Shown one piece after another: positions 43,123 through 51,221 of a DNA stretch of 64,000 nucleotides. The stretch's first letter is position 1; the number at the start of each line of letters is the position of its first letter. Source of the stretch: Plasmopara viticola (Eukaryota > Oomycota > Peronosporomycetes > Peronosporales > Peronosporaceae); the NCBI GenBank assembly GCA_001695595.3, contig MBPM02000056.1, positions 372,001 to 436,000 on the forward strand. Direction: 5' to 3'. The notes beneath the pieces were generated by a model. That model worked only from the letters and a program-made list of their open reading frames with translations. It did not search any database and was not told the DNA's origin. Made by a program: the position numbers and the translations under genes.

Positions 43123-43268
43123 TGTTAACATTACACCGCTGAATGCATGTTGAACAGGTGGATGGTTTCACAGTAATTACATGTACGTCACAATTAGTAA
43201 TTACATATGGTAGCCGTTCATTGGTCAGGATAAATATATTCACTTCGGTTTTCACTTTCTTCTCAACA
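43123..43268 (+). repeat. 3' LTR of the Copia element
   Basis: It begins TGTTAACATTACACCGCTGA and ends CTTCTCAACA, nearly the same as the 5' LTR. Confidence 0.9.
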
Positions 43269-43273
43269 GGGTC

Positions 43274-43375
43274 GCTGTTTCATTTCGATTACTAGCAATC
43301 CCTGAGTCATTGTAGAAGAATCTCTATTTACCTGAGTCACCTTTTGACCATTTTTTGTGAATACCGGCTGTTATT
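43274..43375. repeat. Viral right terminal repeat, outer part (V4)
   Basis: It continues the repeat cut at 38,831, with CCCTGAGTCATTG, TTTACCTGAGTCACC and a following AT-rich stretch. The final part of the repeat is missing: CRN upstream DNA begins near 43,390. Confidence 0.5.
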
Positions 43376-43492
43376 TTATGATATTGATATAGACTGGTTC
43401 CCCGCTCCTAAGGTGACTCTAATTCGCGACTGACTTTGGTCATCGATTTGAGGTTTTACGTTTATTCTAGTTATCTTTGCGCGAGGAGAAAC

Positions 43493-43960
43493 ATGGACGT
43501 GGAGCTGCAGTGCGCGAAGCCATTGAAGGAGTTGTTTCACGTGATGCAGCAATACCAGGGGCAATCTTTTGAATACCTTCCCGTGATGCGAGATGTACTC
43601 GCTGCCATTCGATAAGCCTACCCAGCGATTGTTGCCCAGATACAGAGTATGAAGCAAGCGTTTCTTGCGGTCATTTCTCGTCGGAGGGTCGATGAAAATT
43701 TGCGCTTTGGAACTCTCACGCTTGATCAAGTCGTTTCGTGCGGGTTGATTTGACTGGATGGCACCCAACTCCAATGCCCGTTCGCTCTCTATATGCTGTT
43801 GCAAACTCGTGTAATGCCGCGGCATAATACATGCTGCGTTCGCACTAGCAGAAAGTTGGAAAAATTGAAGCCTTGGCAACTTCGAGAGCACTTCAACGGC
43901 ACGATCCGAGCGTTGAAACCGCAAGTTTTTGCTCAGAAGGAACCGGTGCTGTGGACATAA
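43493..43960 (+). pseudogene. Crinkler pseudogene with internal deletion
   Basis: The ATG at 43,493 starts MDVELQCA, the same eight-residue start as the CRN at 2,628, but then runs directly into C-terminal-type sequence (KPLKELFHVM, YLPVMRDVLAAI and, after a stop, VAQIQSMKQAFLAVISRRRV and FGTLTLDQVVSCGL). The C-terminal part matches 4,310-3,850 on the minus strand. Almost the whole LFLAK module is missing. The upstream DNA (GGTGACTCTAATTC) is the usual CRN flank. The long antisense ORF over this region is not coding. Confidence 0.5.
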
Positions 43961-44311
43961 GTTTCTCGACGAGAAGGTTCGTGGTTATGACCTATCGTTT
44001 GTGGTGACACGAGGAGAAGACAATGGTAAGATAGTAAAGTGAATTTACTATAAGTCTTCTTTGAGTGTTTAATCAAGAATGAGTTTGTTAATCTGAACTG
44101 CTTGAGGCTGAAGAATGTTTTAGATCAATTTGATCCGGACAAGTGACTTCAGATTGCAAACGGAACATTGTAGAGATGTGTAATTGCAATTGTGGTCATG
44201 TTCTTGACATGTTCCTGTCATGCTCTCGCCATGTTGTCATTATGTGCCAGTACGTGTTGGGACCACAAGACCTTGCCGTTTCGAAATTAGTATGAGAGAG
44301 AATCACTTTTA
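43961..44311. other. Non-coding stretch after the CRN fragment
   Basis: I see no gene. AT-rich DNA with a short run of Cys/Met-like codons in repeats of CATGTT/TGTCATG near 44,190-44,240. Confidence 0.3.
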
Positions 44312-44690
44312 TATGATGTCACACTCTGGAGCACTCATTATGGTAGAAGCATCTCGGGGATCTCAATGCCAAAATTTCCACTAGATTTACAAAGCTGAGT
44401 TCGAGACCTTGGTCAAGTGGTGGTCCATCAGCGTGTTCATTTAGATGTCTATCCATACTCTAAGTCGGTCCAGAACGATCAGTCTTCTTTTTTTAATATC
44501 AATATATGCACTTTTAAATGGTATAGTATGATAGAGGACAGGCATGATAGAGTAGTGACTATAAATAAGTGGGAGGAACTTGCAAAAAGTGATGACTCGG
44601 TGCCTCATGCTATTTCTTACATCTAGAGTTCTGTAGTTGGTTGTTGTGTAGCGGAAAGTGGGGTGACTCATGGTGACTCATTTAGTATGT
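44312..44690. repeat. Fifth, degraded viral right terminal repeat
   Basis: Inner edge GTCACACTCTGGAGCACTC (near 44,319) matches the other repeats; the middle is changed; the outer part (AAGTGGGAGGAACTTGCAA, GATGACTCGG, GTGACTCATGGTGACTCATT) is well kept. No viral gene is left of it, so it is a solo end. Confidence 0.55.
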
Positions 44691-44694
44691 TATC

Positions 44695-44850
44695 AAGCTT
44701 TTTTTCCTACTGTTCTTCATCCATTGTGCGTACGCTAGCGGTCGGAGTGTATCACATAGCCTGCTTATCCTTCGCATATAAGAGCATCGAGAGAACACCT
44801 GGACACACATAGAGGCAGCGACGATGCACTTTACGAATCCAATGCATTCG
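44695..44850 (-). pseudogene. Small Crinkler fragment
   Basis: The stretch TCCATTGTGCGTACGCTAGC and what follows matches 16,820-16,920 in the CRN region. It is too short to code. From 44,851 to 45,126 I see nothing. Confidence 0.35.
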
Positions 44851-45126
44851 TTTTTCGTCATTGTCGTCAGTGCTCCTATTATCCATCGTAACAAGCTGTC
44901 GTGCCGATCGCAAGCACAATTAATCAGATATCATCAATTTTATTTCAGAGATTATTAAATGTCTCTAGCGATAGTCTTAGCCGACAAGCCGCCCACCAAG
45001 TCACCATCTGGATCTTTCTCGATGCAACATGCTCAAGCTTCTCATGTCGTAAACGTTCGACTCAGCAATCTTGGATATCGACAAGTAGAAATAAGTGTAT
45101 TATACGCAACTTATACCGCTAGTTTT

Positions 45127-46317
45127 CTACTGAGCGCTTGAATACGAGTACTCTCCACTTTGGTCACTCGACGAAAGGACTTGATCAATGCTAGTTTGGT
45201 TCACCTTGCGGTGCTTGAGCATCATCGCCCGGGCACAGTCCATCGAGCTCAAATTCGTTACAGTGCCAATGCACGTTGAACAAAATGTCACTTTGCGCTG
45301 AGACAAGAGTAAATCCGGGTCGACAAAACTCAACTTTCGAGTAATTTTGCAAGCGTGGCACACGAAGCCAAAGCAGAGCTTGCACGTACTGTCACTCTTG
45401 GTAAAGTCTCCGATCTTACGGGATGTAATTGGGATACGGCACGACACACAGACGTTTTTCTTGTTGGGCGTGCCCGTCAACTTGGAGTCGGCGTACGCTT
45501 TCTCGAGCATGAACGACAGCTTGCGCATGTGTCCACAATACGCATACTTTAAACTCGAAAGAAGTACATTTGCCATATTAGACACGACCAGTTTGCGCAC
45601 CAACCCAGTGTCCCCTGGATCCATGACGCCAGTCGCGTACATTTCCATCGTGTTGTGGCCAACTTGACGCCAAAACGCAATGACCGAAAGGTTCCCACGG
45701 ATGCGATTTGGCAAAATGTGCGTCTGAGGAAAGTTGACGGAATGCAGTAGCTGATACCCCAGTCGCTCGCCCTTGGTAGTTGTTACGTACCCCGTGCCTT
45801 CGAGGTAGACGTAATCGCGATTCTTGACAAAGCTAGTGGAATGGAACGGAATGTCGACTTCCATCCACTTGACGATTAAAGACTGAAACGGGTCTTCGAG
45901 TGTCGGCAACACTACAGCGTCAAGCACAGCTGCTCCACTAAAGTCATCGACGTATGAGACCTTCATGCGCATCGTTTCGAGGTCCTCGCTAATCACGCCG
46001 TACAACAGGTCGTCTAATTTCCCTTCCATAGTCCCCACGCATAGGATCATGGGTAGACCCGATCCCGTTGGTTCATTATTCGAAGTAACGCCAGCTGCTG
46101 CACCTCTCGGTATCTCCGTGTAGACCTTCAGGTTTTCCTTTTCTTTAAGCAGCTTCCAATGCTGCGGATTCACTCGTCGAGTTGACCCCGACATAAATTT
46201 TGAGCAAAGCTCGAGGCTTGACGTGATACATTGGTTAGCCAAGTCCTTAAGACTAGCACGATCAGTCCCGGTCAAATTAAGTTCTTGAAATGGATTGATG
46301 GTAAATCGGCCTTTCAT
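45127..46317 (-). CDS. START domain plus FYVE-like zinc-finger protein (paralogue 1)
   Basis: The first ATG is at 46,317 (MKGRFTINPFQELNL), giving 396 residues; a TTG upstream is not used as a start. Residues about 30-265 resemble the START-like lipid-binding domain common in oomycetes (QHWKLLKEKENLKVYTEIP, FVKNRDYVYLEGTG, GNLSVIAFWRQVG). Residues about 290-350 form a Cys-rich zinc finger: VCVSCRIPI, CKLCFGFVCHAC, FCSTC. Eight metal ligands can be counted, but the R-[RK]-H-H-C-R box of true FYVE domains is absent, so binding to phosphatidylinositol 3-phosphate is doubtful. The C-terminus is Ser-rich. A paralogue lies 1.7 kb away in the same orientation. Confidence 0.8.
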   Translation of the reverse strand: MKGRFTINPFQELNLTGTDRASLKDLANQCITSSLELCSKFMSGSTRRVNPQHWKLLKEKENLKVYTEIPRGAAAGVTSNNEPTGSGLPMILCVGTMEGKLDDLLYGVISEDLETMRMKVSYVDDFSGAAVLDAVVLPTLEDPFQSLIVKWMEVDIPFHSTSFVKNRDYVYLEGTGYVTTTKGERLGYQLLHSVNFPQTHILPNRIRGNLSVIAFWRQVGHNTMEMYATGVMDPGDTGLVRKLVVSNMANVLLSSLKYAYCGHMRKLSFMLEKAYADSKLTGTPNKKNVCVSCRIPITSRKIGDFTKSDSTCKLCFGFVCHACKITRKLSFVDPDLLLSQRKVTFCSTCIGTVTNLSSMDCARAMMLKHRKVNQTSIDQVLSSSDQSGEYSYSSAQ

Positions 46318-46632
46318 CTTCGAGAGCTCCAAAAGAAGTATGGCGAATTCGACAAGAAGAAATGACGAGCATAGGGAGAACTGATGTCATGAGGAGGCAG
46401 AGGACGGTATGACTCAAGTTGATGAGGTGCTTTACCATCTGTGCTTGATATTTGCTAGGGTAAAGACACGTTATGCAGGACTAGGTGTAAAAGAGTGAGA
46501 TAAGGTTGAGGAACTGCACTAGGTGGCACAAGTGCAAGTGCGTTGCGTCTACTGTACGGTGTAAAGCGTCGCTGTCGAAGAATTGATACCCCGACAAGTC
46601 AAGCGAGATAAGAAGCCGAGACCGAGCGGTTT

Positions 46633-46920
46633 CTACAGGATACTTCTTATCAGCCTATTTTTTCCAACTTTTGAGCTGTTGAATAAAAATATCGTGACGT
46701 ATGTAGCACTCACGTGGTAAGTGTTAGCAAAACTTGGGATAGGATTGCCGCTAAGAATTGTGCTCCACAGCTTTCTTTCCCGTTGCCGTGCTCGGAATGA
46801 GTCAACGCAATCATGCCTTTTGTACCATAAGACTTGTATGCGTTCATGTTTCGATCGGCGTACTTGTAGCTCTTCGAGTACTTTGCGTGTGAGCGCATTG
46901 CACTCATTGATCTCTGACAT
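46633..46920 (-). CDS. Small hypothetical ORF, possibly with a short intron
   Basis: The ATG at 46,920 begins MSEINECNALTRKVLEELQV and is open for 95 codons, rich in Arg/Lys (RRSKHERIQVLWYKRHDCVD). A GTGAGT at 46,713 and a CAACAG ending at 46,676 could be a 38-nt intron; splicing it would end the protein at LKSWKK after about 75 residues. I do not recognise it. A shifted open frame overlaps, so this might also be non-coding. Nothing else was found in 46,318-47,460 except further unremarkable minus-strand stretches (47,197-46,928). Confidence 0.25.
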   Translation of the reverse strand: MSEINECNALTRKVLEELQVRRSKHERIQVLWYKRHDCVDSFRARQRERKLWSTILSGNPIPSFANTYHVSATYVTIFLFNSSKVGKNRLIRSIL

Positions 46921-47476
46921 CTTCGTCTCAATCCCATGTAGTCAACTTGCATGCCACACGAAGAAATACAGCAGTCGCTTTATAATGATCGATGGACCGG
47001 ATGCAGAAGTCACAGTATATTAAAGTCGTAGAATTGTTGCGTGCTACATACAAATCCCTTTCTGACAGCGTTTTTGAGCACGGCGACATTTGGTAGTAAA
47101 ACGTACAGTGGGTAAAGCGCATGTAATAAAATATCGCAAGCAATGCTGTCACAGCATATGGAGAAATTGTTGATCGTGAACGTAAAAAAGGCAACAATCA
47201 GCAAGCTCGCTCTAAAATGCAGCAAATGTTAGACAAAGTGGTGAGCTTGGCCTAAATAGTGAGCTGGGTAAGTCAGAATTATCTTCTGAGCTCATGCAAC
47301 GGTACGCCTTGTTTTACATGCTTAACTCTTAGAAAAGGCAGTAGTATGAAGATATCGTATCTTTATTTACAAATAAAAAATACAAGGCAACTATTTAAGA
47401 TTCTACAGGCCAGCCCGCTCTTGCATCTATTCTGCCGATGCGGCGACAATGAATTTGGGATACATCATATAGCTCA

Positions 47477-47798
47477 CTTCGGAACCGGTTGGGGTGACGC
47501 CCTCCTTCCAAGCGCGGGGGCTAAATGCTCGCGCGCTTCGGGCAGGTGCTTTCGGGCATCTGCAGGTCTCTAACGAGTCTCACCCTCGACGCGACGGTCT
47601 CCAGCACCAGCGCGCCACCTGGGCTCTTACCAAGTCAGAACTAAACAAAATAATGGAAGACCCTCACGACCTCGGTGCTGGCTGCACTGCCCGTCGAACG
47701 AGACCCGACGTATGCGGACACCACTCTATGCCGTAAACTAGCCAGACTGAGCCTAGCACGTGCATAACTTGGCAACGCGATAACGTAATACATTACAT
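47477..47798 (+). mobile_element. SINE-like repeat, copy 2, with perfect target duplication
   Basis: A 322-bp GC-rich body is bordered by the 16-bp direct repeat TACATCATATAGCTCA at 47,461-47,476 and 47,799-47,814. The body begins CTTCGGAACCGGTTGGGGTG and ends in TACATTACATTA repeats. The body is nearly the same as the minus strand of 2,118-2,450. A long target duplication and a simple-repeat tail point to LINE-assisted retroposition. It has no coding capacity. Open frames across it are accidental. Confidence 0.7.
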
Positions 47799-48008
47799 TA
47801 CATCATATAGCTCATAAACTTTATCTGGCTTTACCGGCTTGATTGTGTACAGTAAATACAGCATGGAGTGCCTTTTATTCGTCAGTATGTGCGTGCTTAA
47901 AAAAAGAGCTGTACCTCGTATTTGCTATAAATTAGTATCAGTGAGTAATCATTGATATCACTTTCATTTAGATTGCCTCTTTTGAAAGTGAAACTACACG
48001 ACCATGAT

Positions 48009-49160
48009 CTAATCTTCTTCCTCCTTGCACTTATCGCTGTTACTCGTCTCGGATGTTGCGGACGAAGTGAGACAATCCATTGCATGCATTTTTACAATCT
48101 GTGCTCGAGCAGCTTGAGACGCGTCGAGCTGTTGGACTTGCGCTAGACAAGACATGCAAAATGAAACCTTCCGCTTCGACAGCTGCGTGTCGGGCGTAAC
48201 AAAGCTGATCTTTCGATAAATTGTACAGCTATGGCACACCCGGCCGAAACAGAGCTTGCAAGTATTGTTTGTCGTGCCAATCTTTCGTTCACTAATTGGT
48301 ATATGGCATGTGACGCACTGTGCCTCTTTCTTTGGAGTGCCTAGCGAGCGAAACTTATCGTATTGCTTCTCGAGCATCCATGCCAATTTCTTCATCTGGC
48401 CGCAATGCGTGCACTTAAGTGTCGATAGAAATATATTGGCCATATGAGGAACCATTAGACGACGTTCAAGACCTCCCATTGGGTCTGTGATGCCTGTCGC
48501 AAACATCTCTATCACATTGTCGTTGATCTGACGAAAGAAATTGCAAACGGACAAATTGCCTCGTATTCGGTTTGGCAGCTTGTGTGTCTGGGGAAACTGG
48601 ATCGAATGCAACAATTGGTAGCCAACACGCTCACCGTTTGAGAGCGTAATAATGTCTGTGGCTTCAGCATAAATGTAGTCGCGTCTCTTTATCAGATTGG
48701 CCGTGTGTAGCGAAAAGTCAATCTCCATCCACTTGAGAACAAGGGACCTAAATGGGGCCTCCATTGTCGGATCCTCTACATTCGCCAGCACTGCACCACC
48801 ACTTATACCGTCGACGTACGAGGATTTGATCCTCATCACTTCCAATGTTGGATTAAGCACTCCAAACATGAAATCTTCAAGCTGACCGGTTGTTGTGCCT
48901 GCACAAAGTAGCAAGGGTAGGTCTTTGCTGGATTGAGCATTATTCGAGCCAGGTTTTTCAATATACACTCGTGCCGACTCTCGAGACCTGACCAGCTTCC
49001 ATTGCTGCGAGTTCATTTTGCGACGATCGTTCTCGATAAACGACGTGTAGCGCTCCTGTCCAGCCGTGATGAGAGAGCTCATCAAGTCATGCAATTGACT
49101 TTCATCAGACGGACTAATCGCGACACGTGGAAATGGACTTGCAACAAATCGCCGAGTCAT
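48009..49160 (-). CDS. START domain plus FYVE-like zinc-finger protein (paralogue 2)
   Basis: The ATG at 49,160 begins MTRRFVASPFPRVAI, giving 383 residues; the frame extends upstream only from a non-ATG codon. The START-like part has QQWKLVRSRESARVYIEKPG, LIKRRDYIYAEATD and GNLSVCNFFRQIN. The zinc finger has CVTCHIPI, CKLCFGRVCHSC and FCMSC. It shares most motifs with 45,127-46,317, including the lack of the R-H-H-C-R box. Both point the same way, which suggests tandem duplication followed by insertion of the SINE-like repeat between them. Confidence 0.8.
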   Translation of the reverse strand: MTRRFVASPFPRVAISPSDESQLHDLMSSLITAGQERYTSFIENDRRKMNSQQWKLVRSRESARVYIEKPGSNNAQSSKDLPLLLCAGTTTGQLEDFMFGVLNPTLEVMRIKSSYVDGISGGAVLANVEDPTMEAPFRSLVLKWMEIDFSLHTANLIKRRDYIYAEATDIITLSNGERVGYQLLHSIQFPQTHKLPNRIRGNLSVCNFFRQINDNVIEMFATGITDPMGGLERRLMVPHMANIFLSTLKCTHCGQMKKLAWMLEKQYDKFRSLGTPKKEAQCVTCHIPISERKIGTTNNTCKLCFGRVCHSCTIYRKISFVTPDTQLSKRKVSFCMSCLAQVQQLDASQAARAQIVKMHAMDCLTSSATSETSNSDKCKEEED

Positions 49161-50132
49161 TATTACATACGCGACAGCGCGATTATTCAGTCGTCGTTTC
49201 GGTGGTAAGATGAATAATGAACTAGCCAAAGAAGGTGACAAGTGGCATTCTTTTAAATAAGTATATGACGATCCAAGACGGATTGGTCTAGCTGTCTAGC
49301 TGCATTGGGAGAAAACAGAGCGACGATAAGGGGAACTTACTGACGTTGCGCAATGTGCGCCACAAAACGTTGACACTCTCCGAGCCTTACCACGGTTGAG
49401 GCCGGTTACTTTATGTAGCTAAAGGATAATAAATTGGGTGGATATACTTACAAAACGAGTTGAGCGATCTTTCGATATTATCGTTTTGCAGTCAAGAGGC
49501 AAGATGGGGCAATAAAGATACGCAATGACGAACATCGTGCTACGTGTATGGAACAATCTTGACACGATTTTGGTCATCGCTATTGCATACAGCAGAGACT
49601 TGCTAATTGTGCAGACTATATTTAGCGAACACATCGGGCACATATCTTGACTATACACAAAATAGATTTAAATTGTTTTGGTCCAAATTCAGTGTGCATG
49701 TTATGTTGCTGCTACGGCAAAGATTAGTGCAAAGATTTGACCAAAACATTCGATATAATTTGTGTCGATAGAGAGTCTTCCAAAATAGTGGTACATTTAC
49801 CCGGTCGTGTAAAATTTGTTCAGCTCAACCACTTGTCATGTACGAGTCTTTGAGTCTGCATATAAATCATGTCGCTAAAGGTATTAAGTGAATTATAAAT
49901 GAATCTTGGTGTTGAAACGCTTGTAATCTAATTTGAGCATAGAGGACGTGTGAGGCGAAATTACAGCCATTGCTCGAGCACTTAGGGCTAAGACGACTTC
50001 GATTCGTATTCCACTGACTTTGCCTCGATATAGCTTGAGTGTTGCGTGAGAAAGCAAATGTAGGTCCATTGTACAAGTTTTGAGGCAACGAAAGCTCCTC
50101 CTTTAGGGAGTACTTCAAGGTCCAGCTTAATT
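49161..50132. other. Divergent intergenic region between START/FYVE-like 2 and the TOG gene
   Basis: No gene was recognised in about 970 bp. It should hold the promoters of both divergent genes. Short minus-strand open frames (49,658-49,419; 50,118-49,867) have no recognisable features. Confidence 0.4.
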
Positions 50133-51074
50133 ATGACGCAGCGCGACGTAAAGTTGAAAGGATCACATGTTAGCTACTCAGAGGACTGGCTGGAAGTGGA
50201 GGAACAACGTGAAGCTTCACTGCCCGACGTAGATGACAAGAACATCGTCGTGCTTTGTACCAATGAATTGGCACCGGTATTGAACGTCACTAGTAATTTA
50301 GTGGATGGCCTCATTCACATTTTGATCACGAGCACGGAGTGGCAAGAATTATATGAGGCTATGGTTATGTTGCGTCGTGTGATGGTACATCACAATGAAG
50401 TGATAACAAGCAATCACGTCGAAAAGTTTGTGCAGCCGCTTGCCATTGCAAGTAACAGTCTTCGCTCGGCCCCGTCCAAAAATGGATTGCTGGCATGTGC
50501 CGAGTGTCTCGAGTTTGTTCCTCGTTTGGTTCAAGAGCGTGCGTTGCTGGGGGGCGCTTCTTTCGAGATGCTCGATGTGCTCTTGCGCCGATCCGTTTGT
50601 GAGAAGAAATTTCTACGTGATGCAGCACAAAATGCGGTACAAAAACTTGCGACGCACCTTGCAGGACTGCCACTTTTAGCTGCCGTTGCTCGGTATGGGT
50701 CCAATAAGAATGGCAAATTATGTGGTGTAGCTGCAACGATTATAGCGCGTAGTCTAGAGCGGTTAGTGCAAACGCATCAGACATTATCGTATACATCGAG
50801 CGGATCATTGGACACTGTTTTTCGAGCGCTAGCAGCATTTCGAGAGAGCAAAGATGCAAGCGCTCGACTCGGAGCAAGTACTAGTTTTCAACATTTAAGT
50901 GTGTTGGTAGGTGGTGTCCAAGCGCTTGAACGCGGCTTACGAGATGCTTTAACAGGAGCGAAGGAAGCAGGTTTAATTGCATGTATAATGAAAGACGCTA
51001 GTACGGCTGGTAGGAGAGGCAAAGCTGGCCTTGAGACGAGATCCCTTCGAAAGAGGATACAAATGAAATGTTGA
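50133..51074 (+). CDS. HEAT/TOG-repeat protein (CLASP/TOGARAM-like)
   Basis: The ATG at 50,133 gives 313 residues with an N-terminal polar segment and then amphipathic helix pairs: EWQELYEAMVMLRRVMVHHN, SAPSKNGLLACAECLEFVP, CEKKFLRDAAQNAVQKLATH, CGVAATIIARSLERLV and SARLGASTSFQHLSVLVGG. The order of a W-x-x-R/L-Y-E start helix, then an A-x-x-A-L-x pair, fits TOG domains that bind tubulin. The C-terminus is basic (RRGKAGLETRSLRKRIQMK), which may add microtubule affinity. Location, cytoskeleton or flagellum, is inferred. Confidence 0.6.
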   Translation: MTQRDVKLKGSHVSYSEDWLEVEEQREASLPDVDDKNIVVLCTNELAPVLNVTSNLVDGLIHILITSTEWQELYEAMVMLRRVMVHHNEVITSNHVEKFVQPLAIASNSLRSAPSKNGLLACAECLEFVPRLVQERALLGGASFEMLDVLLRRSVCEKKFLRDAAQNAVQKLATHLAGLPLLAAVARYGSNKNGKLCGVAATIIARSLERLVQTHQTLSYTSSGSLDTVFRALAAFRESKDASARLGASTSFQHLSVLVGGVQALERGLRDALTGAKEAGLIACIMKDASTAGRRGKAGLETRSLRKRIQMKC

Positions 51075-51094
51075 CATCGTTAAATACAATCTAT

Positions 51095-51178
51095 AAGCCC
51101 AAATCAACTGTTTTTAAGCACACATCAACCGTTTTTAAGCCCAAATCAACCGTTTTTAAGCACAAATCAACCGGGTTT
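51095..51178. repeat. Four tandem 21-bp repeats between convergent genes
   Basis: The unit AAGCMCAAATCAACYGTTTT (with one further T) occurs four times with one or two changes each. It sits in the 3' space shared by the TOG gene (+) and pyruvate kinase (-). It could affect transcript ends but may be neutral. Confidence 0.85.
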
Positions 51179-51221
51179 AGACAATTATCAACCATTCCAA
51201 GGTCTAATCCGTAGCTCGCGT

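Larger units (their letters stand above)
38832..43268 (+). mobile_element. Complete Ty1/Copia LTR retrotransposon
   Basis: Two short LTRs (153 and 146 bp) with TG...CA ends flank one long ORF. A 5-bp direct repeat GGGTC borders the element (38,827-38,831 and 43,269-43,273). The LTRs differ by a 7-bp indel and about three substitutions, so insertion is recent compared with the decay of the virus it entered. A purine-rich tract (GTGAGTGGGAG, 43,112-43,122) precedes the 3' LTR. Confidence 0.95.
27361..43375 (+). mobile_element. V4: most complete copy of the endogenous Polinton-like virus
   Basis: Both terminal inverted repeats are present. Removing the Copia insertion (38,832-43,268) leaves about 11.5 kb, in range for Polinton-like viruses. 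Gene order is protease (-), capsid (+), unknown A (+), penton-like (-), small ORF (-), minor-capsid-like (-), unknown B (-), recombinase candidate (-), GIY-YIG (+), helicase (-). All genes have stops or frameshifts, so it is an old relic. No packaging ATPase or family B polymerase was recognised; an SF3 helicase in place of a polymerase gene is usual in Polinton-like viruses. Confidence 0.65.

Noticed and set aside
43376..43924. 182-codon open frame on the minus strand
   Set aside because: It is antisense to a CRN fragment that has the correct flank and start on the plus strand and matches the CRN at 4,310-3,850. The long open frame is by chance.
1..44850. RXLR-type secreted effectors
   Set aside because: No open frame combined a signal peptide with an RXLR and EER motif; the effector-like genes here are all of Crinkler type.
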